From: Psoroptes ovis
Taxonomy: Eukaryota > Arthropoda > Arachnida > Sarcoptiformes > Psoroptidae
Length of the DNA stretch: 64,000 nucleotides
Direction of reading: 5' to 3'
Assembly: GCA_002943765.1 (NCBI GenBank)
Contig: PQWQ01000006.1
Location: forward strand, 930,001 to 994,000
The notes beneath the pieces were generated by a model. The model was given only the letters and a program-made list of their open reading frames with translations. It made no database searches and had not been told where the DNA came from. Positions 26,781-41,520 of this stretch are shown in pieces. The position numbers and the translations under genes are program-made. The first letter of the stretch is position 1. Each line of letters starts with the position of its first letter.

Positions 26781-29700
26781 CAATATGATTTTTGTATCAA
26801 TACATCTACCTCTACGAATTTTGGCTGGAATTGAATTAGGGTGTGTGAAAAGGAAATTATTTATTGAAGAAAAAAAATTTTATTTCATTCGTATTCAAGT
26901 CTAAGTCAATTGATCTATGAATAAAAATTCTCAAAATCAAAACATTTCTCAAACGATCAGAACGCATTGGATTTAATGAAATGAAATGAGATGAAAAAAT
27001 ATGAAAAATTCACATCGATTTGATCGATGAATTTTAGCTTTAAACAAGCAGCAAACATCTTTGAATCAATTTCAAATAACAAACACCAACAACAACAACA
27101 CCACCATCACAGTAATCATTTATGAACATGACCACCACCACCGTCAATCCCGCCAACACCATTACTACTATTCATTATTATTATCGATGATGATTGCGAT
27201 GTGATGGAGAAAATATGTTCAAGAAGTTAAACATCTTCGAACAAACAAACCAATGATTGAATAAATTTGAAAAACACCATTGAATTTGTAATACATATGA
27301 TTGAATGGAATTTGCAAGTCATTCATTTATTTATTGTTTAAATAAATTTGATTTTATTCCATCAAAAGCAAACATAAAAGAGAAAATCAATCAATCAAAT
27401 CTTGAATCAAATCAAACAAAATCAATCGATTTGATTCAAAAAAAATTATTTGAAACAAAAAAATCATTTTCTATTTACTTTCAGTGCATTTGAACCGATT
27501 GTTGTTACATTGATCGATGTATAACAATGATCGATTAATGTTATTCAATATTATTCATCATTCAATCGTGTCATCTATAATTGTTTGCTTTGATAATCTA
27601 TGAAGTGCATCATCCTTTTGTTCAACAATTGTGATTCGAAAATTTAAGAAAATATCTGTGTCTATGCGTGTGTGCTTGTGATAAAATTCCATACTGCGCG
27701 CCAAAAACAAAAAAAATGATCAATTTTGGCCATCAATTATCATCAAACAATCACATATTTTAACTACAGTGCAACTACTGGCCATTATCCAATATATTCT
27801 TCAGCAAATGTTTTCTTCGATACGATTGAATGAATAAATAAAATGATAATAAAATGTGTGTCATCTTCTATGAGAAAGAGCAAGATCAACAACAATTACA
27901 TTTAATTGCAACAAACAAACAAACTGATGATAATGGATTGAACGAAACAAAAAAAAACAATGTTGAAAACTGAATTGAACATTGAAAACATTGAAAAACA
28001 TGGATGTATTCATAATACAAAAAAATAATAAATAAATACAAAATAGATAGAATAGATAAATACACACACATAGACATCGATATATGGTGAATGGTTCTTC
28101 GTATTTTTTCGCTTGTTTCAATAATAATTAGCTACTTGTCAGTTTGCAAGTTTGCCATAAAGAATAACAATAACAATAAATGATAATGGCTCAAAACGAA
28201 GAAAACCATGAAGACTATGAAGACAACGAAGAAGAAAATGTAATTATTTCTTAATAAAATTATTATTACTTCGTTGCTTCTTTGATATTTAATTAGAAGA
28301 AATGAAATATAAACGAATAAAACGAATGAAATGAAATAAACAAATGAAGGAACAACTGATGAAGAAAAGCAACAACAAAAGAAAATGTCAATGAACTTTT
28401 ACTTTGAATCATTGTTGTTGGTTGTTTGTTGTTGTTTCTTTAAATTTACAAGGTAAGTTGAAACGGAAGCACAAATGTGTGTAAGATTTTTCTAGAATTT
28501 TCCAAGATATATTTTCATTTCCCAATGTGTTTGTGTGTCTTTGTGATTGATGAAACCTTCATGATCTGATTCTACCATTTATTGGTAATTTTTAGTCAAA
28601 GATTGATAATTCAAAATCATCAAATGATTTTGAATTTTCGGAATCAATTTTTTGAATCATTTTTCACCATTTTTCATCAATTATGTTCAGAAATGATAAA
28701 TAATCACATTTCGAAATGAAAATAAATGTCCAATATCAGTAAATAAATGAAATAGTTGACAATTCAATGATATCAAAATGCATCAATGATTATGATAAAC
28801 TATTTATGATCAGATAATAATCAAATGATGATGATGATAAATGATTTGTTAGGTGAACAATGGTAGTGTGAAATGAGAAAGATGGAATAGTAAGAAACTG
28901 CAGCGTTTGGTGTGATAGATTGAAAAATTTTCCCAAAAAATTTTTTTTCTTTGGTAAAATTGTCACTAATTATCATCACTGATATTATATCTTATATCGC
29001 TCACATAAGAACACACTTGATTGAAGATTTTGTTTAATTAGTGAGAAAAAATTTTTTGTGGCAATCGGTATTTATCTTTGAGATTTCGGATTTAGTTCCT
29101 TGAAATTTTTGCATTAGTATGCATCAGATTCACTGATAAAATCGATGAAAAGTTGCAAAATTTTTGGATTGACCATAAAAAGGATTTCAATGTTGTGATT
29201 GCATCAGTACATTTGAATAATCTTTTATTCATTGGCCATCTTTGATTGACGTGACCGTGGCTTTTTTCAATTGATTCAAATGATATTCATAATATTAATT
29301 CATGAATACTGATGAATTTCGATTGATTACTTTCAATACTTTGCAGAATTGAAATTTAAAATTTTTCATCAGCTGTCAAATTATCAATAATCATTGTTTC
29401 AATGATAAAATACAATTGTATACGATTGATAGAAAATGGACAAATAAAAATTTAAAATTACGTAGAAAAATAATATCATTATCATCATGATCATCATCAT
29501 TCATTCAACTTCATGATCATTTTTGCCTATATAAATGCAAATTTTTTTGGCCTCTTCAATGTAAAAGGATTAATTTTGTTTTCGTATTTTTCCAAAGAAT
29601 ACATCAATGAAAATGATCAAAATGAATTATTTTTTTTGAAATATCATTAAAATTCATCATCATATATTATCCATGCAGTGTACAATTACCATCATCATCT

Positions 29701-32451
29701 AGACATTAACACAGACAGATGATCATTGTTATTGAAAATTTCAATAATATTAATAATCTTCAAGTATCATTTTCATCATCAAAACAAGCATTATTATCGC
29801 ATATCAACTTTCATTTTTCAAATTTATTTATTTATTTTTGCATTTAAATTTTTCCATTACAAAAATGAAAAAAACTCATTCATCACTACAATAATATTAA
29901 ATTCAAAAATATAAGAAATGAACATAATTATCATCATTTGTTGCTCACTGCTGCTGCTTTCGAGGTGAATAGTGTCTATGTGTTCAACTTAAATCATTTA
30001 AAAGTGAAGAAAATAATGATAATAATAATTCCATTTCTCGAAATTCAAGGTGAATTTTCTCCATTTGCCTACATCTTAAACATACATTTGATGAGGTTAT
30101 TTTCATTTTCTTAAAGCAATAGTTGCTGCTGATTGTTGTTCATCCATTAATTTCGGTCATATTTTCAAGAATTTCTCTGAATTTTCGTCAATTGTCAATT
30201 TTTAATGTCGATCGCTCTAAAATTTACTCATTTTCCACGCAAAAATGAACCATATAATCGGTGAATCATGAAGTAATTCTGTTGTCTTTTGAAGATTACG
30301 AAATGAAACTTCATCAAGATTTATCTCTTCTGTTCAAAACCTTATGATTAGTCTGTGATTTTATGATGTAATTATTGGATCATTGAATAAATGATTGGAT
30401 TCATCGATTGATTGATTGATTAAATGTCATTTGCTAAATTATTAACTAAACAAGAGTTTACGAATTGCAAAGGGGAAAGCAAAAAAAAACCTTGAAAATT
30501 ATTTTACAGTGGCATTTTTCTTGCCATGTACGTCTCTCATTCATTTTACAAATATTAAACTTCTATTGATTTCTTAAGCTTTCTCTTCCAACATCTTGTG
30601 CGTTGTGTTCTCTTTCAAAAATGTCTTTTGAATTTTTTTCCTTAATTTCATTTCATTTCTCATTCAATCCATGATACAAACAAAATTACTATTTCAAATT
30701 TATATTATTTCCCAAAAGAGAACAATTTGACGATTTTTTTGCTTCAATACAATAATAATATTGTTGCATTTATTCGTTTTTCATTGAATCTTAAATATCT
30801 TTGAATATCTTCGCAGTATTTGTATTCAAACAATCACTTTTGTAGACATTGTTTCGATGCTATTTTATACCATTTTAGATGAAAAAATTTCGACATCGAA
30901 TCGAACAATATGTGATTATGCTAACATGTTAGTAGTTATTTTAGTTATTGTTGTTATTTTAGAGTGTGTTGGTTGATTAAAAAAATAAAATGATTCAATA
31001 ATTTATGAAAAACACACGAATTGAAATTGAAAATTCTTTTGGATTTTCAATTTAATCTTGAAAATTTTTTTAATCGAAGGATTTTGTGTATTTGTGAGAT
31101 TAAATTCTACATTAAATAAAACAATATTCTTGAAAGCAGCAACATTTTCTACCAATAAAATTATTCGTATAATAATAGTAATAAACAAACAAATGGTTAT
31201 AATAAAATATTCATTCATTCATTCATTTGAATTTTAATTTTATGTTTCTTTTCCATCATATTTTCATCATAAAAGTGAGTGGATTTTTCTTCGAAAAAAT
31301 AAGTAAGAAAATTCGTAAAATTTTCATTCATTCATAGACTTGTGTTTCTTTGATCATCCATTTATCCATTTTTTTGCAGCTTGAAAAAAAGAGAAAGTCA
31401 TTTTCTTCATTTATTCACTTATCGAAAATGAAATAAACATCAAACAACAAAACTACAAACAAGAGTCATAACATCTAACAAAATTCAATGAGAAAAATAA
31501 AAGAGAAAGTTCAAAGTACGCCCGAATATTATTAAAACATTATCATCATCAACATAAAATGTTTTATTTTATTTAGTTTTTATCATCAATTCGTTTCTGT
31601 TACATCACATAATAATATTTCGTCAAATAGTAAACCATACACTCACACACAGCATCAATAACAAAACTAAACGACATAAAGATAAACTAACCATATGTGT
31701 GTTGGTGTTTAATATGATTGAAAATAAAATTCTTGATGTGTATGCATGTGAATGTTTTATTTTTAAATATATACGATGATGAATCTAATTCATTCATTCA
31801 TTTTTTGTTGAAAGTTTATTAACCAAAAAAAGAATGAAAATTTAATCATTTCTGGTTCTCTGTTTATTTTGCTTACTTCACACAATTCAAAACTCATTGT
31901 TTTATGAAAAATGAAAAAATAGAAACGATGAAGAAAAAACTCATTTTCATTGTGCTAATGGTGTCAATTTAATAATAATGTGATTATCTTTTAAACGAAA
32001 TGATGATGATATGGTGATAATAATAAATGAATGAATGAATTAATGAATAAATAAATGAATGTTTGAATAAATATAAACCAAAACGAAAAATAAATAAATA
32101 AACAAATGAATATCGCGCTAATATAATCCGAATGCGGATAATAATTTATTTATTTATTATTATTCATTTAATTCATTTTAATCACTAACACAGCGAAACT
32201 AAAAAACGGAAAAAAACTGAAAAATTCATTGACATTTCTTGGGGTGTCGTTGCCGCAGCCGTCGAACTGTTTGACATTTTCGATTTCTTCATTTTTGTTT
32301 TTTTTTTTTTTTTGACTTGTGATTTTTTTAATATTTATTTGGTAAAACTTTGAAATGTTTTTCATAGTCATTTGTTTTGTTTTTGTTTTTGTTTTCGTTT
32401 CGATTCACGTCATCGTTCCAACTGTAAACAAACAACAATCAAAGTTCGAGT

Positions 32452-32485
32452 GCTTTCAACATGTTCCAATTGGAACGCTTTCAAC
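32452..32485. other. Perfect 14-bp palindrome between two 9-bp direct repeats
   Basis: GCTTTCAAC occurs at 32452-32460 and again at 32477-32485, with the palindrome GTTCCAATTGGAAC at 32463-32476 between them. The symmetry resembles a binding site for a dimeric factor. No coding explanation fits. Confidence 0.4.
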
Positions 32486-33755
32486 GGTTCAATGTGCTAC
32501 TACTTATTCACTTCTAACGGCATACATTTGAGTGATTCATCAGAAAATTTCCAAGAAATTTTTCAACATTTGTTTTGTTCCAAAAAGAAAAAATTTCCCC
32601 GGAAACAGTGCAAAAAACTGAAATTAAATGAAATAAAATCGAAAAAAACAATGAAATATTGAAAAGTTTGAAATTCAACAAACAAAAGAAAGCATAAAAA
32701 ACAAACTAAAAACAAATGAATCTAAGTAAATAAACAAATGAATGATGAAAAAAAAACAAAAAACAAAATGAAAAACGCCCAACAACATGAAATTAATAAG
32801 AAAAAATGAAAATCATTGAATAAAAAAATATGATTGAAATGTTGTTAACGACGATTGACGAGATATTTTTGAACAACAAAAAATGAACATAAATCATTGA
32901 AACTAAATATCATCTATTGAACAGCAGCAGCATCATCGTCTAAAATCATCAGAAATACTCATTCAATCCTTTCGAAATTAAACTGATTATAATTTCATTT
33001 ACTGCGAAGTTTGGTGAAGTCCTTACTTCTAGTTATCCACCGTTGTTTCTTAATCTGCAGTTATTCAAATAATAAACATTGGTAAATGTTTCTAAAGAGG
33101 AAACTTTATTCAAAGAAAATTGCGAAAAAATTAAGCTTGAAAATCGATTTAAAAATTTCAAAAATTCGAAAAAGTAAATTTATTACAATTTGCGAAATAA
33201 CGAAAAAAAATCCAATTAAATTATTTCTAAGAAAAAAGAAAATGAAAATAAACTGATTTAGTGACTGAAAATCAAATATTTTTGTTCCAAATTTCAGATA
33301 TTTTGAATATTTCTCATTCAGAAATTGTTTAAATTCAAATTCAAACAACTTTTCTTTCGCCCATTTCTACGTTTATTGTGCATATATGTATCGTTTCCTT
33401 TCATATGTTCTTAGAATTTAGAAAAAAAATTTTGACATTTTTTCGCATTGATCAATAACAAGATTTATGTTTACAAATCAATTATTTAAATTGATTTTTT
33501 TTTCAAGTTATGTGACAATTCAAAATTGCAATTGACAATTCTTCTCGGTAAGTGACATTTATTTTCTGAAAAATTTTTTTCAAATATTTGTTTTTTTACA
33601 TTGAGATTTGATTTTTTTCATCGATTAATTTTCAATAACAAACAATTTCAAGTTTTGAACTTGATTCATGAACCAACAAAACAAAACTCACACACACTCA
33701 CATGCATTTATTGATAATTAAAAATTATTAGTGCATAATAAAGACAACGACGACG

Positions 33756-33776
33756 ACACACACACACACACACACA
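33756..33776. repeat. (AC)n microsatellite
   Basis: About ten uninterrupted AC units preceded by a short GAC run. Confidence 0.85.
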
Positions 33777-36700
33777 TACACCAATATGCACTGATACAAT
33801 GCAATAATAATTATAAATGCATTTATGGGTTTCAACAAAATAAAACTTGTTTTATGCTAAATGAATTTTGAATTTTGATTTTTAGACAAAATAAATTTTC
33901 AAGATAAGGTATAACATTATCTCATGAAAGAAAATGACAATTTTATGATTCATATATTTCAGTTCTGCTGTTGTTGTCTTGCAATCAACATAATTTTGGT
34001 AAATAACAAAAATGAAAATTTTCTAAAATATTTGTATCAAATTGAGCAAATTGGGCAATGACAACAACAAGTTTCGAATGCATTTATTTTCGCTTCAAAA
34101 TGCTTTGAACCATTTATTATTGTAAATTATTATCAACAAAAACAACCAACCAATATGTATGCATACTTTAACTTAATCATCAACATTGTCTTGAAATTGT
34201 TTAAATATGTCTGACATTTTTGGAAAAAAAATTGTTTTATTTCGTTGCTGCTATTGTTGGACTGTTGAACTGTTTGGTTGTATTTAAACACAGCATAGAT
34301 TCACTGGAAAACATCTGGATATTTGTTTCAATTACAATTTATTTTTTCACCAAGTTTTATTTTCATTTTCTTCTCAGCAATCTTATTTTGGCCACAAACT
34401 TGCATCTGTTTGTCCATTTTTGCTTGTTTGTATTTTGGTATCTTTATTTATTTATCTTCTTTCTTTATTTTTGATAGCAAAATATGATTTAGTTTTGACG
34501 AGTTTTGAAATAAAATAAATGAAAACAAATGTGTTCTGGTTTAGCCTTGGTTTTTCTGCTGCTAATTCTTACACATTAATTTATATTCATTTCTATAGCC
34601 ATACACATATGCAAAAAACAAATAATTGAATGAATTTATCAAAAAATCTTTATTTATTCTCTGAAGTTTATTTCAAAACTGATATTTATTTGATATTTTT
34701 AAATTTCAAAAATTATAATAAAAATGATAATAATAGCAGCAGCAACAGTATGGCAGATGTTTTGTATTAATATTTGTATATGGTGTGCATTCATTTATTC
34801 ATTTTCACCTTTGCCATTCTTTATGGTATGAATGGTTTTGTCTTTTTTTAAATTTACTAGTTCAAAATGATGATTATTTTATCAATAATTACAATAATAA
34901 TATTGATAATAATGAGAATAAAATTCAATTACAAATTTGTTTTTTGGTCTTTTCACATGGAATTTTTTTTGTTTAATTGTAATTACAGAAAATAACAAAA
35001 AAAAAACGAAATTTCAAATAATACTTCAATTCTATCAAATTGCAAAGAAGCAAATTTAATGATCAATTTTAATTAATGAAATTTTTCATTGTTTTCTCAT
35101 TGTGTCTCTCGAAATTAATCTTTAATTAATTAATTTGAATTAATGAATTAATTGATTTTTTGAGAAACAAAACAACAAAACCAAAACAATAGCTTCCGTG
35201 TGTTATGACAATGAACCAAACACCGCACACACACATACATATCAATACCAGCATAAATAATTTAAAGCGAAATTTTCCCAATTAAATTGTTAATTATTCC
35301 ACAACAATGAATTAATTAAATGCCATGAATACGATGTTGTTCAGTGCTCGAATTATTTTCTCTCACCATTGACATTAATTTTGAATAAAGTTCAAAGCAA
35401 ATAAACAAAAATTAATGCTTCTTGTTCGACTTGAGATTAATTCAAGATGATTTTAGTAACGATTCAAGTATCGAAAATCAATTTGATTATCGATGGATTT
35501 TTTTCTCGGTGAAAATTGAATCAATTATTGAAAGAATATCATCGTTTGAATCATTATTGACCATAGAAAACAATGAGCTGGAGAAAGTTTTTTTCAATTC
35601 AATTCAAAAAACGAAAAGAAAAATTCTCTCGTTTTTTCTAATTCCTGATTCAAATCATTGTCTTTAAGATTATACAATCAATTGTAAAATGAAAATTTTA
35701 TCATCATTATTAATTTTGAAAGCAAAAATAATGCTATCATTATCAAAGCCTAGTTTTATGATAAAGTATTGTATTAAAAAAGAAAAATTCATGATTAAGA
35801 TCACGTTTCATTTCTGAAGAAATAATAATGATAATAATAATGAAAAATTTTCGACACAATTTTTCAATTTGATTGATTTTGATTGTTTCCGATATATGGA
35901 TGTTTGCAATATAGATGATGAAAATAACAATAATAATAATGATGATGATGGTATTAGATATGATTATATATCGATGATGATAATAATGATGTTTATGGTT
36001 GGTGATGCGATGAGATGAAAGCTTTGCTTTTTCCCTTTTCATTATTTTTGATTCATCTAATTCATTCAAAAAATTGAATGAAAATACTATTTGATCCGTA
36101 TTTTTTCCAATAATGATGAGTTTTAATAATATTATTAATGATGATAATAATGAGAAAATAAAATTCAATGAAAACGAAAAACGAATATTTAGTAATATCG
36201 ACAATGAAATGAAATCGATTGTGTATTGTGTTCGATCATAGTTCAAAAAAAATTGAATGAATCAATCAACAACTTGAACAATTGATGATTTAAATTTTGA
36301 TTGATTCAATTGATTGATGCCAAAACACAATCAAAAACCTAAATTTCATTCACGTATTTTCATTTTTATACGGATCTGTTCATTTAGTATAATTGTATTG
36401 TTTTTTTTTTTTTTTTGATGTTCTATTGTCCACCATTACAAAATAATTTATTTGTAATCATAAACAAAAAAGGATAGGTCATGCTAATATAACAATAATG
36501 ATTATGACAAAACAAATCGCTAATCATTGATCGATCGATTGTTGTATTGATTTTGGATGTTGTCATCATCAATGATGAACAATTGAATGATCATTTCAAA
36601 GCAAAAAAAGAAAAGAAATTGAATGAAAAATCTGTCATTTTTCGAGAGAAAAAACGAAAATAAAACATGTATTAATAATGATAAACACAATAATAACGAC

Positions 36701-37204
36701 ACGAATCACTTCAAAACAATTGTAATCATTAAACTTTAAGTATCATCGAAATCAATTGTTTTTAATGTGTTAGAATTTATTTAAAAAAAAGAAATTGAAA
36801 CGTATTTGGAAACGCATCGAGGCGATCATATTTATTATTTTCAAGTCTTGTTCTTACAAATTTGTATGATTTAAAACCTTTTTTGTGTCGTTTTCATTTA
36901 TTTATTTACCATTGTTTGCATTAGTTGAATATTTTGCCATTTATTTTCGTCCAAATAAAGGAAATTCATTAATATTCCTTTAATAAAAAAACAAAAACTA
37001 AAACAAAAAAACAAATTGAACATATTCACACACTGACACGTTTATAGCAAATGATTATGATGACAATGATTCACAATCTTGAAACATCTATTTTTTTGTT
37101 TTCGCTTGAAACAATTTTAATTGTTTTTCAAGCTAGCTAAACTTGAAAATAATTTAAAAGTTGTCATATCCATACACACACGCACACATAAACAATTGAT
37201 TAAC

Positions 37205-37228
37205 ATTATTATTATTATTATTATTATC
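37205..37228. repeat. (ATT)n microsatellite
   Basis: About eight ATT units in the gene desert. Confidence 0.8.
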
Positions 37229-38452
37229 ATTGTTATTCAAGTTGTAATTATTATTATTATTTTCAAAAATAATAATAAAATGAACATTAAACCATTAAAA
37301 CATATTCGTTGTAATTTATTTTTATTTCATAAATTTTGTGTCTTGTTTTCGTTTCATTTTGTCTATTCAAATGCATTCTAGTGTTATTAATACTTTCATT
37401 TTTATTTTATTTCATTTTTTCTTTGATTATAACGATGATGATGAACAATATACCACTACACTACAGTACAGTTCAATAGAATCCAGAAAATGCGTTAGAC
37501 AAAAAATTAATACTGAAATTTTTCCCATTTATATCTGAATACACTTTTTTTGAAATGTTTTCTGTCTGTGATCCACATCATGCCATATAAATGAATGTAT
37601 GGAAAGAAAAAAAAACAATAACCATAAAGACAGTCAAAGAATAATAAAAAATAAACTCGAATTAAACTAGAATTCTTGTCTTTAAAATGCCATTTCCAGG
37701 GTACGAAATGAAAAAAAAAATGAAATAAAATTCAAGAACGCAAAAATATACGATAAACCCATTCAAAAGAAATAAGAATAAGGGAATGAAAATTTTCAAT
37801 TAAAAAGCGATACAATGAGCAACAACAATACACATTTTTTTTGTTTTTAATTCCAATTATTTTTTTTGATGTTTGAAACTTGAATTTAAAAATTCTGAGT
37901 TTGAAATTTGATCGCTAAAAACAAAAGCCATTTCAGCCTAATTCTGATTCAAATAATGATGATGATGATGGTATTTCTGTCAGGAATTATATCTGTTCCA
38001 ACTAATATAATCCTTGAATGATATTAAATTTTTTTTTGTCGAAAAAAAATTTAATTCATTTCATAATTATTTGACATGAATTTTTCATTTTTTTTAATTG
38101 CATTGTATTTAATGCGAAATTATTTTTGTTTCATTTCATTTGAATTTTTCATTTTATATCCGACAGTAAAAATATTTATGGCTAATTGGATATAATAATA
38201 AAATTTTGTTTCATTCTGGCGCAGAAATAATGAATATGTGATTTTATCATATTTATTATTATGCTTATTATAAAGCTATATGGTGGAGATATGAATTTCT
38301 ATTTTTTTTTTTTTTTAAATAAATATCATTTCTTTATTTGTACAATTTTAGTTTATCCAAATGAATGTGAAACAAGAACGAAATAAAAAAAATGCATTCA
38401 TTTATGAAATATAATTTTTAATAATTTGTTTGCTTCAAACAAACAAGCAAAT

Positions 38453-38477
38453 TTATTATTATTATTATTATTATTAT
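38453..38477. repeat. (TTA)n microsatellite
   Basis: About eight TTA units in the gene desert. Confidence 0.8.
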
Positions 38478-41443
38478 ATACAATATTTCATAAAATTGAA
38501 TGAAATTGATGATAATATGAAGCCAATTTTCTGAAGTCTCTTTCATGTGTTTGTATAAATAATTTTTGTAGGATAAAATATACATTTTCGTATTCTATGA
38601 TATGAAATAAAATAAAACATAATGAAAATTTATTACACAATTTCATGTAATAGCAGAAAAACATTCATTTATTTATTCGTTATGCTCTAATTTTTTTACA
38701 TTCACATTCATACATTTAGTTTTTATTCTTCATCATAATTTTCTTATTTCATTCCATTTATTTATTTTAAATCTTATCAAACTAAAGATAAGAAACTTTT
38801 GAAATGAAAAAAATAAGAAACTTATGAAATTAATAAACAAATAATTGAATGTTCATTCATTTATTTCTTTTTTGGCGATTTTTTAATGTTATCATTCCAA
38901 AGATATAATTGTTAAGAATGAAAACAAAAGAACAGAGAAAAAAAAATTTCACACCAATTCAAAACAAATCCATATCAAATCAAAAGTTTTTATTTGAAAA
39001 GTTTTTCATTGGAAATGAATGCAGCTAAATGAACAGCAGAACAAACAAGAAAATATTTCGTTTATTAAATCAAATAAATCATTCTTGATCTACATCGACT
39101 TGATGTAGGATTTTGTCATGTGATAACTATCTTCATTTTCTCCACTTATTATTTCATTGATCCTAAATTTGTAAGACATGATCATCTCATTCTATAAGGT
39201 CATTTCAACTAAAAAAATTAAACTGTGGCAATTCGAAACAATACAATAATCATTGTATGTTGTATGTGTTATGTAACAACTTCATGGTCGAATTTTTTTC
39301 ATTAGATAATTTCAAAATTTCAACTATCAAATCATCAAATATTTGATCAATCAATTAAAATTATCTTTGATTACAAAAACAAATAAAAAAATCTACCAGT
39401 TTTTCGATTGGAAAGCTGTTGTTCAATGATGAATGAAAAATATTTAATAATTTTTCCACATTCAATTTTTGGTATCATTGTTATTTAATATGAAATTTTT
39501 ATTGATTTTGATTTAATTTTCCTGTGAAATTTTTTCTTCAATTCTTCGTTTAAAATTTCTATACATTGAATATTATTTTTTGAGTTGTATTCATTACAAA
39601 CAAACAAAATTGCTTTCTTTTGATTTTCTTTTGTATTTCACTTGAAATTTCTCATCGATCTATAGACTTGAATCCATATCAAGAAAATACATGTATTGTC
39701 CAACATTATCAAAATAATTTTACATTATTTTTCATTTAATCGAAATTTATAGTCTAAAAAAATTCTAAAAAAATCATTCCATTTTGAATGTGTACCATAG
39801 CAATAATAATAATAATGATTAAACTATATGAATAGAAAGAACAATAAATAAAAAAATTATGATTTATGAATGGTAATCGGTCAATTGAGTGAAATTTTTT
39901 TCCTTTTTAATATTTATTTTTATTATTATTTCATTTTTCATTTATAATTATATTTTTGTGAACCAATTCACAATAAGTTCAAGAAAAAAATTGGAAAAAA
40001 ATGAAATAAAACTGAATCAAAAAAATGGAAAATAATAAAATTAGATTTAGATTATTTTTCAACCATTAATCTCTATGTATTATTTTAATGTCTGTTTATT
40101 TTATTGTAGTTAGAAGAAAAAACCAAGAAAATAAGAATTGAATTTTTATTTCTTCTATTTTAAATAAGAAATATTTATTTAATATGTATCGATTGCGTGT
40201 AGTTAGCACATAGCTCTGAAAAGCAACGATCATGAACATACACACTAGTGTTTGGTAGAAGAATGAAATAAAATGAAAAGAAACAAAAAACTAAACTCTG
40301 AAATTACTTTGAAATTCGATTGTTACATGAAAATTTACTTTTTTTATTTTAATTTCTTCGAAACAAATCCACCTTGATCTTAACATATCGATGCTAAATT
40401 GAAAACAGTAAAAAAATTGCAGGTACATAATTCAATCGAATTCAGGTCTTTTTTACCTTTTTTCCAAGAATTTGTCTGCATTATTACTTCACAAATATCA
40501 AAACGCCCGTTCACAAAAATACAATACAAAAATTTTTAATTCGATTTAGTTCAAATACTAAAAAAAAATAAAAAAAAAAATAATAATAATTTCAAATGAC
40601 TATGTTTTTGGTTCTCCATTGTTTATTTAAAAATTTATATTTTAAAACAATTGATTTTGTTCAAAAAATTTTTTCATTATTTGTTTATATGAAATATTAT
40701 CGATGAACAAAATCAAAAAGAAAATGAAGCAGAAACACACCATGAAAGAAACATTATCAATGCTTACAATCGATTCTCCCATAATATAACAAATATTGAT
40801 CCATGATGCTTTGATATTTTTTTTGGCATTGTTTGATTTTTGTGCATACATACTCAAACAAAATGTGCACCAAACGTATACATTGATTCAATGATGATGA
40901 TGATGATTAAAATTGAAATAAAAATTGTAAAGAATGAAAAAAAAATTATGATAATCCGTATATTCATATCACTGGAAATAATCTTTTTTCCAATTTTTAT
41001 TTTTTGAATATGAAAATAAAATATGATTATCAATGATGATCGATGATGATTGATTATCATTTCTCAAAAATATTTCCATATTGAAGATTGAATTGAAATG
41101 AAAAGGTGGAATAATCGTATGAAAAAAAAACGAAAGAAAATCATTCAAAATTCTCCTATGTGTTTCATTAATTTTTCAAGCTAAAAAAATTTGCTGAAAT
41201 ACTGACAGGAAGCATATGATTTTAATTAGATCATCATCGAATGGCTATTTATGATTCAAAATCATCATAACCAATATGTCTGTTTGAATTTAATTTCAAT
41301 TTGAGTCATTTCATTTCAATTTTTTTCTCGGTCAAACCATCACAACAAGATGATAATCGATTAGACTTGTGAAAATCTAAATGCTCCAATCTATTTCAAT
41401 GATGATGATGATGATTAAAATTTCTGAGAATTTCTCTTGTATA

Positions 41444-41477
41444 TTAGGTTGTCAAATATCTCCCTTCCGCTTTTTTG
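41444..41477. repeat. Mariner left terminal inverted repeat
   Basis: Begins TTAGGTTGTC immediately after the TA duplication. It pairs with the right repeat with one mismatch, a T here where the right repeat has C on the equivalent strand. Confidence 0.93.
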
Positions 41478-41520
41478 CTCTTTATTCAATGCTTTATAAA
41501 AAGCGTTACAGTGATCGGAT

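Larger units (their letters stand above)
15844..41443. other. Gene desert, left part
   Basis: About 25.6 kb with no supportable protein gene. Open frames here are short (up to 167 codons), rich in Phe/Ile/Asn/Lys as expected from random AT-rich DNA, and lack domains or consistent splice context. Contents I can see: A/T homopolymers; ATT/TAA and AC microsatellites; a GT-rich stretch around 26495-26780; GC-richer islands near 23945-24020 and 32220-32530. It may contain long 5' UTR introns, enhancers or non-coding transcripts of the two divergent flanking genes, but nothing in the sequence proves it. Confidence 0.6.

Noticed and set aside
35743..36246. 167-codon Ile-rich open frame, minus strand
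   Set aside because: Ile/Phe/Asn runs from ATA/ATT/AAT microsatellites; no recognisable domain.
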